Counted from the first letter of the stretch, positions 1-9,822 are shown. The stretch: DNA of 64,000 bases from Chryseosolibacter sp964551035 (GCA_964551035.1 CAZKBK010000019.1:25115-89114); one strand, 5' to 3'. Notes: generated from the letters alone by a model not told the origin. Made by a program: numbers and translations.

Positions 1-722
1 ATCGGTGCCTTGCCAAGGATGATGAGTCCGCCCCAGTAACCGTTTGTTACGGGGTCGAGGTTCGGGCTGGCGACGTTGCCGTCGGCAACATCCGCCGGCG
101 TGATCTCATCCGAGACGGTGGTAAAGATAATGGGAAGGTCGGCGGTACCTTCCGCCATGATCTTCGCGCCACGGGCAATGATCAATGCCGTCGCGTTTGA
201 CTGCGTACCGGCCTGGCCCTTGACGACAGTCCCCGGCTCGATGGTCAGCGTTACGCCCTCGAGCACCGCGATGCGGCCCGCGAGAATGTAGGTCTTTCCT
301 GTTTCCCAGGTTGCATCTCCCATGATGTTTGCCGACACCACAAACTCGGTAACCTCCAACTGCTTATTCAGCGTCGCCGTTTCCGATTCCGTTTTGTTGT
401 TGTTGTCGGTAATGGATAAGGTCACCGTACCGGCGCCTTCGCTGTCGTCAGCGATGTACGTGACAACTACGACACCCTCGGTGGCGCCTGATTGCGGCAT
501 CGTTTTCACTGTAGCCAATCCGCCGACGGCCGTCACAGCGGCCGACCTGAAGCCGCCGGGAATCGTTGCGTTGAAGGCTACGTCGATGCTTGAACCGGTC
601 TCGACGTTGGTGACTGTGGGTGGCGTGATGGCCGGGCCGTCGGGCGTGGTTTCATCGTCATCACAGGTGATGAATGAAACACTCAAGGCGGCGATGGCCA
701 GCATGGATAAGATCTTCTTCAT
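1..722 (-). CDS. Surface lipoprotein, C-terminus cut off by the window edge
   Basis: The minus-strand frame opens at an ATG (720-722) and stays open to the window edge, giving 240 codons without a stop. The N-terminus is a short basic and hydrophobic signal followed by a Cys in the context SFITCDDD, which reads as a relaxed Bacteroidota lipobox with an acidic stretch after it, typical of surface-exposed lipoproteins. The middle part contains a stretch like EPGTVVKGQ and then ALIIARGAKIMAEGT, a pattern I know from large repetitive Bacteroidota surface proteins often mis-named multidrug transporter. No catalytic motif is visible in the available part. The function is unknown; cell-surface location is inferred from the signal and lipobox. 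Confidence 0.75.
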   Translation of the reverse strand, partial: MKKILSMLAIAALSVSFITCDDDETTPDGPAITPPTVTNVETGSSIDVAFNATIPGGFRSAAVTAVGGLATVKTMPQSGATEGVVVVTYIADDSEGAGTVTLSITDNNNKTESETATLNKQLEVTEFVVSANIMGDATWETGKTYILAGRIAVLEGVTLTIEPGTVVKGQAGTQSNATALIIARGAKIMAEGTADLPIIFTTVSDEITPADVADGNVASPNLDPVTNGYWGGLIILGKAP

Positions 723-849
723 TTTCAATTTCGTTTTTGATACGGTTCAAAGGTGGCCCGGATGTGTTAATTGCAGGCCAACCACCGATTACGAAATTGT
801 TAAAGGTGTTTCGGTTTGAAACGGAGGGGCATGACGCCCATTCGGAATT

Positions 850-1314
850 TTATTTCATTTTCCTCGCATAATACTTGCCGATCACCAGCGCAATCGGCAT
901 TCCGACGGCGAAAACGAGAATGACGGCGCCAAGGGTAACGGACCGCAGGGTGAAATCAGCTTGCCGGACTGAGGATGCCGGAAGCACGAGCAGGTTCATG
1001 ACCATCCAGATCAACACGCCGTATACGGCGCCGGTCGCCATCCGGTTCATGCGCATGATGCGGATACGGGGGTAAAGCAAATAAAACAAGATTGTCCAAA
1101 CCAGGGCGATGAGATAGTGGAAGGCAAGTCCGGCGAGCGCCATACCCAGGCCGCCGGTGAGTGCCGCCGCTCCGAAGGCGCCGCTTGCAATAAAACGAAA
1201 CATGGGCATGGGTGCTACCTGGTAGATGATCATTGCCGCCAGCGCGTCGATCGTCCCGGCCAGCAACCATGCGAGCAAAATGCTGCTGGTGGGGCGTTCA
1301 TAGATATTGCTCAT
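850..1314 (-). CDS. Small integral membrane protein, about 4 TM helices
   Basis: A 154-residue protein dominated by hydrophobic segments, roughly residues 11-31, 38-65, 68-85 and 100-150, with a basic C-terminus ending YYARKMK. That predicts a four-helix inner-membrane protein. I do not recognise the family with confidence; it resembles YagU/DUF1440-type membrane proteins only in general layout. It stands alone between a surface lipoprotein gene and a plus-strand response regulator. Function unknown. Confidence 0.7.
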   Translation of the reverse strand: MSNIYERPTSSILLAWLLAGTIDALAAMIIYQVAPMPMFRFIASGAFGAAALTGGLGMALAGLAFHYLIALVWTILFYLLYPRIRIMRMNRMATGAVYGVLIWMVMNLLVLPASSVRQADFTLRSVTLGAVILVFAVGMPIALVIGKYYARKMK

Positions 1315-1492
1315 TCTGTGTATCGATTGGTGATTTGTTTCAAGTTACAACACGAATCTAATGTACGGTTCGAAACGACAGGGAACAAAGGAAGAATATG
1401 GATCAACGGTAATCAAATCAGGAAAAATCACACGTTATGGGTGATTAATCCCGGCAAAGGGTAGGGTAACTTTATGTATATAACCTGAACTT

Positions 1493-2125
1493 ATGATGTA
1501 CAATGAACCGACCAGGATTGTCATTGTTGAAGATGATGATGACATCCGAGAAACTTACAGGGTCATAATCAATGGCTCGGAAAAATTTAGCGTCGTTAAT
1601 TGCTTTGACAACGTAAAGGATGCGCTCGACGCCTTCATAATTGAAGTTCCCGATATTGTATTGATGGACATTGGGCTACCGGGGATCAACGGGATCCAGG
1701 GCACCCGGATGATCCGCGAGCGATATCCCGACACGGAGATCGTGATGGTTACGGTGCACGAAGATTCTGACTACGTCTACCAGGCTTTAAAGGCCGGTGC
1801 TTCGGGCTACATTACAAAAAGTGCGAACTATCACGAACTGCTTACGGCATTAAAGGAGATCGCAAAAGGCGGTGCGCCGATGAGCAGCGTTATTGCCCGG
1901 CGTATTGTGGAAGACTTCCATCTGAGCACAGTATCGCCGTTGTCGCCGCGGGAAACAGAAGTACTTCACCTCATCGCGCAGTGCAAGACGTACACGCAGA
2001 TCTCCGAGGACCTCCTTATTTCAAAAGAGACCACCAAAACATTCATCAAGAACATTTACTCGAAATTGCAAGTCAACAGCAAGTCAGAGGCGGTTGCCAA
2101 GGCGACTCGCGAAAAACTCATCTGA
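1493..2125 (+). CDS. NarL/FixJ-family response regulator
   Basis: A two-domain regulator of 210 residues, the normal length for the NarL family. The receiver domain (about residues 8-125) has the acidic pocket EDDDD at 13-17, the phospho-acceptor Asp59 in VLMDIGLPG and the conserved Lys near 109 in YITKS. The C-terminal LuxR-type helix-turn-helix (about 148-205) carries the hallmark SPRETEVLHLIA and the recognition-helix region with ETTKTFIKNIYSKL. It should bind DNA when phosphorylated. No sensor kinase is adjacent, so it is an orphan here. The ATG at 1493 is followed directly by a second ATG at 1496; either could be used. Confidence 0.93.
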   Translation: MMYNEPTRIVIVEDDDDIRETYRVIINGSEKFSVVNCFDNVKDALDAFIIEVPDIVLMDIGLPGINGIQGTRMIRERYPDTEIVMVTVHEDSDYVYQALKAGASGYITKSANYHELLTALKEIAKGGAPMSSVIARRIVEDFHLSTVSPLSPRETEVLHLIAQCKTYTQISEDLLISKETTKTFIKNIYSKLQVNSKSEAVAKATREKLI

Positions 2126-2173
2126 CTGGTTTAGGGGAGGCGCGAAATACGTATACTTGCGGAAACTTCGGGC

Positions 2174-2566
2174 GTGAAGCTTCCCAAACCGACATTTATC
2201 CCTGCGCTGGTCTGGCTGGCAGTTATTACAATACTCCTTTGTCTTCCGGGCACCGCTTTCCCGACAGAGAATTGGTTCTCGCTGATCTGGCTGGACAAGT
2301 GGATACATGTCGGCCTGTTCGCCACCCTTGTTTTTTTATTCTGCTTCGGCCTTACCAACCGGAAGCCATCAGGAAGGAGGTTTTCCTGGCGATTCATCGC
2401 CATCGCGCTGGCATGCATCGCCTACGGCGTAATCATGGAATTTGTCCAGGACCGGATGATACCGCGGCGTACCTTCGACGCCTGGGATATGGCGGCCAAC
2501 ACAGTTGGCAGTTGTCTGGGACTCATCGCTGCGTTCAGGCTTCTGCGTCGGAACGGCGCCGCGTAA
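2174..2566 (+). CDS. VanZ-like membrane protein
   Basis: A 130-residue protein with four hydrophobic segments. The features match VanZ-like proteins: LDKWIHVGLF with a conserved Lys/His before helix 2, YGVIMEFVQ in the middle, and R-R-FDAWDMAANTVGS near the end, which is the DxxDxxxNxxG-type motif of the family. VanZ was named for low-level teicoplanin resistance, but most homologues have unknown roles. The likely start is a GTG at 2174; no in-frame ATG lies nearby. The stop codon sits four bases from the stop of the convergent M28 peptidase gene. Confidence 0.85.
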   Translation: MKLPKPTFIPALVWLAVITILLCLPGTAFPTENWFSLIWLDKWIHVGLFATLVFLFCFGLTNRKPSGRRFSWRFIAIALACIAYGVIMEFVQDRMIPRRTFDAWDMAANTVGSCLGLIAAFRLLRRNGAA

Positions 2567-2570
2567 GATG

Positions 2571-3872
2571 CTACCGTACCGTTGACTTGTCGATGCGCGA
2601 CGGCGTATCCTGGCCGGCGACCACGGATCTTGACCCCAGGTAAATGGCGCGTATGGCCGCCACAATGTTCGGCACATCGAGCGTCTCGAATTCATCGTCC
2701 ACCGTATGATAAAATTCGTCCGTGTCGATTTGATCCGTGGAAACGGTATGTGCGGGAACCCCGAGGCGCGCAAGGGTCGCGTTGTCGGACCGGTAGAAAA
2801 GGTTTTGCTTCGGATAGGGGTCCGGCATGATGTGGAAGTCTGATCCTTCAAGGTTCCGGGCCACTATTTCTCCCAGGTCGGAGCGCTCGTATCCTGTCAT
2901 GAAAGCGTGATCCCGACCCCATTTTGAGGGCTTGCCAATCATTTCGATGTTGAACATGGCAACGATGTTTTCCGGATCCAGTTGTTTCGAGAAGTACTTT
3001 GAACCAAACCCGCCGATCTCTTCCGCTGTAAAGGCGACAAAAATAATGGAGCGCGCGTTGTTATTCATCTTCCGGAAATGCTCCGCGAGCACCATCACGG
3101 CGGTGGTTCCGGAGGCATCGTCGTCGGCACCGTTGGCAATGGAATCACCGTTGACCGGCGGTCTGACGCCGATGTGGTCATAGTGCGCGGAAAAAATCAC
3201 AAACTCATCTTTTCTGCTTTTACCCTCCAACATGCCAGCCACGTTGGCCATCGTGATGTCTCCAACTTCCTGGGTTGCCTTCACGCTCACTGACTTTCCT
3301 TCATTGAGCCCCATGATGAATACCTTGACATTGTTGCGGCCGGAGGTGAACCGTTCGCCGAAATACTGCCTGAAGGTTTGGAAGGCACCAGCGAAGGCTT
3401 TGTCGAAGATCACGGCGAACGAGGCGGTATCGCGCAGGTAGCGCCCCGCATGAGCGAAAAAGTGTTGTTGCAGGTCTGCGACCGTAGAATCGTAAGGAAT
3501 AAGTTTCACGTTCAGGGCCCTTTCATCAATGGAGGGAAGGTCGGAGACGATGAGGTAACTCCCGTTCGCCATTTCTCTTCCATCAACGGACACGGCTGAC
3601 TGGCCAGGGGAAACACGCTGCTTGGTGAACGGTTGCCGAAACCCAACCTGTCCGGGCAACGGCATCAGACCCGCGCGTTCAAATTCGCTTTCAATGAACG
3701 CAGCGGCGGGCTCGATCAGTTCGGGACTGGCGGCAGGCCGTCCCATCATCGCATCGGCTGCAAGCGTCCGGATTATCCTGGTGACATTGGCCTCAGAAAT
3801 GACTTCGTTCGCGGGCTGGGCGAATGTTGTCCCGGACGCAAACAATAAAACGAAAAGAATATAAGTTCTCAT
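2571..3872 (-). CDS. M28-family zinc aminopeptidase, exported
   Basis: The protein begins with a clean signal peptide ending FASGTTFAQ. Co-catalytic zinc peptidase motifs appear in order (counted from the upstream ATG at 3887): AHYDH (His235), NGADDDASG (Asp255-257), FTAEEIGG (Glu289/290), NIEMIGK and a late YHTVDDE (His394). In most M28 enzymes the fourth motif reads NLDMIG, so here Glu takes the place of the usual Asp ligand; I believe this variant recurs in Bacteroidota. It should remove N-terminal residues from peptides in the periplasm or outside. The start at 3872 is preferred because it places the signal peptide at the N-terminus; 3887 is possible. It is convergent with the VanZ-like gene. 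Confidence 0.9.
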   Translation of the reverse strand: MRTYILFVLLFASGTTFAQPANEVISEANVTRIIRTLAADAMMGRPAASPELIEPAAAFIESEFERAGLMPLPGQVGFRQPFTKQRVSPGQSAVSVDGREMANGSYLIVSDLPSIDERALNVKLIPYDSTVADLQQHFFAHAGRYLRDTASFAVIFDKAFAGAFQTFRQYFGERFTSGRNNVKVFIMGLNEGKSVSVKATQEVGDITMANVAGMLEGKSRKDEFVIFSAHYDHIGVRPPVNGDSIANGADDDASGTTAVMVLAEHFRKMNNNARSIIFVAFTAEEIGGFGSKYFSKQLDPENIVAMFNIEMIGKPSKWGRDHAFMTGYERSDLGEIVARNLEGSDFHIMPDPYPKQNLFYRSDNATLARLGVPAHTVSTDQIDTDEFYHTVDDEFETLDVPNIVAAIRAIYLGSRSVVAGQDTPSRIDKSTVR

Positions 3873-4078
3873 GGTGCAGGAAGACATGATGCTAGATAGG
3901 AACTTTTGTAGAGCCTTGCAAGGCGATGGTGGCTACCCGATAAGAAGTTCCTCATAGATCACACTCAGGTCTGCGAGATTCCCGGCCCGAGTCGGCCCAC
4001 GAGGAAGGAGCGAATACAATTCGGACCTCCCCGCATGCCGGATCTCACCTCACACCAAACCCTTCACGGCCAGATGAA

Positions 4079-6706
4079 CTACTCCGCCCGCAAACTCTCC
4101 ACCGGGTTTGCCCTGGCGGCGCGGATCACCTGGAACCCCATGGTGCACAGAGCAAGCGAGATGATGAACACGGCGGTGAGAACAAACGTCCATGCATCCA
4201 ACGTCGTTCGATACGCAAAGAAATTCAACCACCAGCGCATCGCGAGCCACGCCAATGGGCTGAAAACCAAGACTGAAATTAAAATAGGCTTCAGGGAGCG
4301 GATGCTCAACAGCCCGATAATGTTCGCCATCGAACCACCCATCACCTTGCGGATACCGATCTCCTTCACCCTGGACTCAACCATGTAAGTAGACAAACCC
4401 AACAGGCCCATACACGCGATACAAACCGCCATGCCCGTAAATATTCTCGTCAGCAACAGCGTTCTGCGGACGCCCAGAAATTTAGCCTCATACTCCGCAT
4501 CCACAAAGTGAAAATCGGGCGGGAAGTCAGGACTAAACCGGGCGTGTATATCCGACAACCGGTCCATCGTTCTTGTAATATCAGACAACGGACTAAGACG
4601 TATATGGATGGCGTTGAAGACCCAGTCGTGCTTTGCACCCATCAACACCATCGGCTCGATGCGCTGCATCGGCGATGTGAGCACGAAGTCCTTAACGACG
4701 CCCACGACGCGCCAGGTGTGACCATAGTCTTCGATAACCTCTCCAACCGGGTGATCGAAGTTCATTAACCTTACCGCCGTCTCGTTCAACAGCACCGCAG
4801 TGGAATCGGCGGGATATTTTTCCAGGTCGAGATCCCTGCCTTCGACGATCGTAAGACCCGCTGTGGTGGAAATGTCTTCGTCGACGTGGAACCGCTCCAC
4901 CACGGCCTTGAAGCCCGGGTCTTTGCCGTTCCAGCTTAATTCAGTCGTTGCGCTCATTCGCTCCGTGATCGGAGAACTGGTCTTGGTAACGGAGCGTGCA
5001 AGGCCCGATTCGAGTAGTGCATTCCGGTATGCCTGATACTTTTCGCGAATGGTTCCGGTAATCGGATGGTAGATCAGGTGCTCGCGGTTATAGCCCGGCT
5101 CCCGGTCCTGTAAAAACCGGATCTGATGCTGTACCACCAGCGCCGACACCACAAGGGTAACCACAAACCCGAACTGCAGAAACACCAGGCTGCTTCTGAG
5201 AAAGCCCGCGCCGGCACCCAGCACGGTCTCCCCTTTCAACACGCGAAGGGGCCTGAACGACGAAAGAAAAAATGCCGGGTACATACCCGCGACGATACCG
5301 ACCACGGTGACGCCTGCAACGACGACGCCCCAAAAGGCGGGATCCCCTACGTTCACGGTCAGGTCCTGGCCGACGAGCCTGTTGAAGAAAGGCAATATCA
5401 GTATTACAGCGAGGAAGGAAATAACCGCCGCGCCCCAGGCGACCAATACGGACTCACAGAGGAACTGCAGGATGAGCGATCGACGCAAGGCCCCGGTGAC
5501 TTTGCGCACACCCACTTCCCTGGCACGACGTTGCGAACGCGCCGTGCTCAGGTTGATAAAGTTGATGCAGGCGATTGCAAGCAAAAGCACGCCAAGCAGC
5601 CCAAGCATCCGGACCACTTCGATCCTCCCTCCGGCAGGTACGCCATTTTCAAACCGCCCGTACAGGTGATTGTCGACGTACGGGTAGAGAAACACTTCCG
5701 TATCATCATTCGGGCCGGCGTAATTCTTTCGAATATGCGCGAGGTTCTTGTTGACCGCGGTCAGCTCAGCCCCTTCATCGAGCAAGACAAAGGTGGACAG
5801 CGAATGGTTGTTCCAGTTCTCGTCCTTTTCACCGAGGCTTTCCAGAAAATGAAACGGGATCAAAAAGTCGAAATCGAAGTCGGTGTTGGAGGGAAGGTCC
5901 TGCAAGACGCCCGTGACGGTGAAGGAAAAATCCATCCCCGACATTGCAAAGGTCACCGTTTCCCCCAGTGCGTCGCGGGTGCCAAACAGCTTGTGCGCAA
6001 AAGCTTCCGTAATTACGATTGACGACGGTTCTTTCATCGCATCATTTGCCGATCCACGGACAAATGGAAAAGAAAACATGGTGAGGAAAGCGGGGTCCGT
6101 TAGCGTGACGCGATCGATCTTAAGACGCGCCTCGTCCGTCTTGAGCAGGTAAGTGTCGCTGTACTGGGCAAAGCTGACCGCGGATTCAACAGCTGCAAAG
6201 TCGTTCGCGATCGCCGCCGCCAAGGGGCGAGGCGTGGAGGATGTACACCTCAGTTCCCCTTCGATCCGCTTCTTGTTCCAGGCCATGTACGTTCGTTCCT
6301 TGTTTGCGTGGAACTGGTCATACGAAAATTCGTGACTGACCCATAGGAACAACAACATCGCCCCGACAAGTCCAACGGCCAGGCCCAGGATGTTGAGTGC
6401 TGCGTATCCCTTATTCCGGCCCATGACGCGCACGGCCACCTTCAGGTAATTGGCTACCATAACAAAATCGTTTAGGTGAATGGAGAAATGGTTTCTAAAT
6501 ACGATTCCGGGTCTGCAATAGCGGAGGGTGTTCCAAAGGAGCCGTCGTCGCGCGCGACGAACGCGCACCACCTCCGGCGTCGCCGTTGTCTCCTTGTCGA
6601 GATCGCGATGGAAACGCTCGATCAGGTCACCTTCGATCTCCTCGAGGAGGTCGGGTGGACAAAACCACCGCAACATGCGGAGCGCCGTTTTAGGTAGGTG
6701 CTTCAT
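4079..6706 (-). CDS. FtsX/MacB-type ABC permease with N-terminal prefix domain
   Basis: An 875-residue permease. The first 60 or so residues (LRWFCPPDLLEEIEGDL) form the short prefix domain seen on many Bacteroidota permeases paired with PadR regulators. Then come two MacB-like periplasmic regions and two FtsX helical bundles, the first near FINLSTARSQRRAREVGVRKV and the second ending VKEIGIRKVMGGS, the conserved cytoplasmic loop of FtsX permeases. About eight membrane helices are visible. Such proteins normally work with a separate ATPase, but no ATPase gene is nearby. The ATG at 6706 is chosen over an upstream TTG at 6718. The PadR gene lies 52 bp upstream in the same direction, which suggests co-transcription and PadR control. 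Confidence 0.9.
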   Translation of the reverse strand: MKHLPKTALRMLRWFCPPDLLEEIEGDLIERFHRDLDKETTATPEVVRVRRARRRLLWNTLRYCRPGIVFRNHFSIHLNDFVMVANYLKVAVRVMGRNKGYAALNILGLAVGLVGAMLLFLWVSHEFSYDQFHANKERTYMAWNKKRIEGELRCTSSTPRPLAAAIANDFAAVESAVSFAQYSDTYLLKTDEARLKIDRVTLTDPAFLTMFSFPFVRGSANDAMKEPSSIVITEAFAHKLFGTRDALGETVTFAMSGMDFSFTVTGVLQDLPSNTDFDFDFLIPFHFLESLGEKDENWNNHSLSTFVLLDEGAELTAVNKNLAHIRKNYAGPNDDTEVFLYPYVDNHLYGRFENGVPAGGRIEVVRMLGLLGVLLLAIACINFINLSTARSQRRAREVGVRKVTGALRRSLILQFLCESVLVAWGAAVISFLAVILILPFFNRLVGQDLTVNVGDPAFWGVVVAGVTVVGIVAGMYPAFFLSSFRPLRVLKGETVLGAGAGFLRSSLVFLQFGFVVTLVVSALVVQHQIRFLQDREPGYNREHLIYHPITGTIREKYQAYRNALLESGLARSVTKTSSPITERMSATTELSWNGKDPGFKAVVERFHVDEDISTTAGLTIVEGRDLDLEKYPADSTAVLLNETAVRLMNFDHPVGEVIEDYGHTWRVVGVVKDFVLTSPMQRIEPMVLMGAKHDWVFNAIHIRLSPLSDITRTMDRLSDIHARFSPDFPPDFHFVDAEYEAKFLGVRRTLLLTRIFTGMAVCIACMGLLGLSTYMVESRVKEIGIRKVMGGSMANIIGLLSIRSLKPILISVLVFSPLAWLAMRWWLNFFAYRTTLDAWTFVLTAVFIISLALCTMGFQVIRAARANPVESLRAE

Positions 6707-6757
6707 TTCCAGTTTCAATACTTTACAGGAGCCGGACGATTCGAAGGAACTCCGGCA

Positions 6758-7090
6758 TTATCTTCCGCTTGTTTTCAGTTGCGGTATCATTTTCCAAAGC
6801 TCGATACGCGCCTCGCGCATGTTTCGAAGCATTGCCAGCCCGGCGCTGGTGATCGTGTAGATCCGCTTCCGTCGTCCGCCGCGCGCGTTGGTGGCGCCCC
6901 CGAAACGGGATTTAATGTATCCCTTGTCCTCCAGCCGGTACAACGTCACGTGTACCGCACTCAGGTTGACCTCGCGTCGCAATCGCGTTTCGATCTCTTC
7001 AGCAATGGCAGCTCCGTAAGCATCATCCCGAAGCGCGCCAACCATCGTCAACACCAGTTCTTCAAACTCGCCAAGATAATCCTTACCCAT
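6758..7090 (-). CDS. PadR-family transcriptional regulator
   Basis: A 110-residue winged-helix protein of standard PadR length. It begins MGKDYLGEFEELVLTMVGAL and continues with AAIAEEIE and the wing region SAVHVTLYRLEDKGYIKSR, followed by GRRKRIYTIT and a short dimerisation helix. PadR proteins usually repress a neighbouring transport or stress gene and release DNA upon ligand binding; the adjacent permease is the obvious target. The start at 7090 is chosen because the conserved family N-terminus begins there; the frame extends upstream but the extension is not PadR-like. Confidence 0.93.
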   Translation of the reverse strand: MGKDYLGEFEELVLTMVGALRDDAYGAAIAEEIETRLRREVNLSAVHVTLYRLEDKGYIKSRFGGATNARGGRRKRIYTITSAGLAMLRNMREARIELWKMIPQLKTSGR

Positions 7091-7208
7091 TTCCTTATAT
7101 TTTGTTAAGTAAATAAACGAACAGGGAAGCGAAATAACAAGCCGTCGGAAAAGAATGTTTTTTAGGATCTCAACCCAGGTGGGGCTGCACGCAGCCAACA
7201 GCTCCCCG

Positions 7209-8381
7209 CTATTCGCCCAGGGCACGGGCAACCCCGAACTCCAGCCCCCGCAGTTCTGCAAGGCCGCGGAGCCTGCCGATCGCGGAGTAGCCAGGGTACG
7301 TCGACTTCTTCAGGTCGTCCAGCATCTGGTGTCCATGATCCGGGCGCATCGGAATCGAAACCTTTCGCCGTTTCATCATGGATACAATTTCGCTGACCAC
7401 CTCGTACATGTCGGCGTCGCCCGCAAGGTGGTCGGCCTCGTAGAAGTTTCCGTCGTTATCGCGCTTCGTATTTCTCAGGTGGAGAAAGTGAATGTGGTCG
7501 CCCAACCTGCGAACCATTCCCGCAAGGTCGTTGTCGCTGCGAACGCCGTACGACCCCGTGCAAAAGCAAAGTCCGTTCGCTTGAGAGGGCGCCGCCCCGA
7601 GAATCTCCACAGCATCCTGCTCCGTACTTACGATGCGTGGCAATCCCAGGATGGGATAGGGCGGATCGTCGGGGTGGATGGCCATCTTCAGTCCCACTTC
7701 TTCCGCCACCGGAACCACTTGCTGTAGAAAGTAGAACAAGTTTGACTTCAGCCGGGATGCGTCGATGTGCGCATACTGTCTCAGCGCGGCGAGGATCTGT
7801 TCCTCCGTAAACCTTTCTTCGCTTCCCGGCAGGCCGAGCAATGCATTGCGGTAAAGCGTTTCCTTTTCGCCGTCGGTCATGGAAGCAAAGCGGACCTGCG
7901 CGCGCGCAACTTCGTCGGTTGTGTAGTCTTTTTCCGCGCCGGGTCTTTTCAGCAGGAAAAGGTCAAACGCGATGAAGGCGAATCTTTCAAAGTAGAGGGC
8001 CTTGCTCCCATCGGGCATTTCATACGAGACGTCTGTTCTCATCCAGTCGAGGATAGGCATGAAATTGTAAGTAACCACCTTCAGGCCACAGCGTGCGACG
8101 TTTCTCAGGCTTTGCTTGTAATTGTCGATGTACTGCATGAAAGCACCGGATCGCTTTTTGATGTCCTCATGGACGGGAAGGCTTTCAATCACCGTCCAAC
8201 TCAGGCCTGCGGCCTCCACCTCACTGCTTCGCTTCCCGATTTCATCGATCGTCCATACGTCGCCCACGGGGACGTGATGAAGCGCGGTCACAACGCCTGT
8301 GCAGCCGGCCTGTCGAATGTCTGCCAGGCTTACGGGATCTTTCGGGCCGTACCACCGCATCGTTTGTTCCATCAGATACAT
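7209..8381 (-). CDS. uxuA: Mannonate dehydratase
   Basis: This 390-residue protein matches UxuA along its length, starting with MRWYGPKDPVSLADIRQAG and VVTALHHVPVGDVW, close to the E. coli protein. It contains the metal-binding and substrate regions AIHPDDPPYPILGLPRIV, LCFCTGSYGVR and MRPDHGHQ. It dehydrates D-mannonate to 2-keto-3-deoxygluconate in the cytoplasm during glucuronate catabolism. That fits the xylan locus, because GH67 releases (methyl)glucuronate. The frame has ATGs at 8381 and 8372; the second gives the usual N-terminus MEQT. A hairpin at 8469-8507 separates it from the upstream xylanase gene, so it may be partly transcribed from its own promoter. Confidence 0.95.
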   Translation of the reverse strand: MYLMEQTMRWYGPKDPVSLADIRQAGCTGVVTALHHVPVGDVWTIDEIGKRSSEVEAAGLSWTVIESLPVHEDIKKRSGAFMQYIDNYKQSLRNVARCGLKVVTYNFMPILDWMRTDVSYEMPDGSKALYFERFAFIAFDLFLLKRPGAEKDYTTDEVARAQVRFASMTDGEKETLYRNALLGLPGSEERFTEEQILAALRQYAHIDASRLKSNLFYFLQQVVPVAEEVGLKMAIHPDDPPYPILGLPRIVSTEQDAVEILGAAPSQANGLCFCTGSYGVRSDNDLAGMVRRLGDHIHFLHLRNTKRDNDGNFYEADHLAGDADMYEVVSEIVSMMKRRKVSIPMRPDHGHQMLDDLKKSTYPGYSAIGRLRGLAELRGLEFGVARALGE

Positions 8382-8468
8382 AAGGTGATTGGATTGTTTG
8401 TTCGTTTCATTTCGTATTAAACTGCTATGAAATTAAGACGAGAACCACAAAACTCCAATGCGGGACAA

Positions 8469-8507
8469 GATAAAGGCTTGCCCGCGAGGTGCGGTGCAAG
8501 CCTTATC
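8469..8507 (-). terminator. Hairpin between the GH10 and uxuA genes
   Basis: Arms at 8469-8481 and 8496-8507 pair over 12 bp with one bulged A around a 14-nt loop. On the minus strand it follows the GH10-T9SS stop codon by about 20 bp and is followed by a T-rich stretch. It is a plausible intrinsic terminator or attenuator. Confidence 0.65.
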
Positions 8508-8526
8508 ATCACTTAACCCATACAAA

Positions 8527-9732
8527 TTATCTGAAAAGTATTTTTTTGTGATATTTCCTCGATCCGTCGGAGACGTGGAGCAGGTACATCCCGGGCGGTT
8601 CATTAAGTTCGACATTAACGGTACGTTGACGCACAACCCTCGCGGACCAACGTTCGCGGCCCTGCAGGTCGGTGATCCGCAGCAGATACTCGCCACCGTC
8701 GAGTTCAACACTGAAGTTGCCGTTGGTGGGATTGGGATAAACGCCAAATTCGTTCTCTTGTTCTTCGGTTGAAGTGATACAGAATGTGCCGCCGGGCGCC
8801 GTGGCCACATATTGTCTGAGCCATTCCATCGCCGGGCGTTCCGAACCATTGGCGCGGAGCAGATAGGCATCCGTTCGCCAGATCTCGCCCTGCTTATACC
8901 CCCAAAGTGTAATGCCATGAACGTCAGGATGACGCCAGAGCAGGGGAAACAACGCTTCATATCGTGCTTTTTGTTCAGCGTCATCCGCCAGATTAATATC
9001 GAACTCGGAAATGTGAATGGGCAAACCCGTGTCGCCCAACTTATCGAGATTGCTCGTGATCGTGCTTAACTCCGTGGTTTCCAGGAAATGGCCTTGTTCT
9101 CCAATGACGTCGATGAGACCCTCGCCCTTCAGCCGATCGATGATTCGTAGGTACTGGTCCGTCGCGGCGGTGCTGCTGACCACGTTGTAATCGTTGAGAA
9201 CGAGTTTGGCATTGGGACAATACTCCCGCGCCTTTTCAAAAGCCCAAACCACCCATTCCCAGCCGGTGGCGCCCGAGCCGCCAATCGCCTGCATGTAGGA
9301 CGGTGGCGCATGCAAAGGTTCGTTGACAACGTCGATGAAATCCGTGTCCGGATATCGTTGACAGAATTCGCTGATCCACTCTTCCACTTCCTCCTTCTGT
9401 TCCTCCTCGCTCAGGTCAGCAATCCACCCGGGCTGTTGCTGGCCCCAGACCAGGGTATGTTGTTTAAAAGGCAGCCCGTTGTCTTTTGCAAACTGGTATG
9501 CCATATCAAGCGCTGACCAGTTCATGTTGTCACGTGTCGCCTCCACCGAGCCCCATTTTCCGGCATTCTCGGGAGTTACCTGGTTCCAATGGCTCTTGAA
9601 ATCAGCAGGGGTGTAGCCTGCGATAATGTTGCCGATGAATTTGCATTTGTCTTTTGCGATCTGCGCATGCGACATCAGCGACATCGCCAGCAACGCGCAG
9701 AGCATACATACTTTCATTCCCGCATCTTTCAT
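8527..9732 (-). CDS. GH10 endo-xylanase with T9SS sorting domain
   Basis: A secreted endo-beta-1,4-xylanase. After the signal peptide (ending LMSHAQ) comes a GH10 barrel with the substrate motif KQHTLVWGQQ, the acid/base Glu138 in DVVNEP and the nucleophile Glu243 in HISEFD (numbered from the ATG at 9732). The C-terminal 75 residues start VYPNPTNGNFSVEL, the classic type A sorting domain that sends proteins through the type IX system to the cell surface. It should cut the xylan backbone outside the cell. Starts at 9717 (directly before the hydrophobic stretch) or 9774 are possible. It is divergent from a second GH10 gene and shares the operator region at 9823-9902. Confidence 0.95.
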   Translation of the reverse strand: MKDAGMKVCMLCALLAMSLMSHAQIAKDKCKFIGNIIAGYTPADFKSHWNQVTPENAGKWGSVEATRDNMNWSALDMAYQFAKDNGLPFKQHTLVWGQQQPGWIADLSEEEQKEEVEEWISEFCQRYPDTDFIDVVNEPLHAPPSYMQAIGGSGATGWEWVVWAFEKAREYCPNAKLVLNDYNVVSSTAATDQYLRIIDRLKGEGLIDVIGEQGHFLETTELSTITSNLDKLGDTGLPIHISEFDINLADDAEQKARYEALFPLLWRHPDVHGITLWGYKQGEIWRTDAYLLRANGSERPAMEWLRQYVATAPGGTFCITSTEEQENEFGVYPNPTNGNFSVELDGGEYLLRITDLQGRERWSARVVRQRTVNVELNEPPGMYLLHVSDGSRKYHKKILFR

Positions 9733-9822
9733 GTTCAAGCGTGTATTTTGCCGTAAACCGCCATCCCCATCCATCCCCTGCCTCGATCCTACTGTACTAA
9801 TGTCGACCTTAAAATGAGATCA

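Noticed and set aside
5126..6022. 298-codon plus-strand frame antisense to the FtsX permease
   Set aside because: Shadow frame, very rich in His/Arg/Gln, no domain.
8372..9732. Simple GH10-uxuA operon
   Set aside because: A strong hairpin (8469-8507) lies between the two genes, so I do not claim unbroken co-transcription, although read-through is possible.
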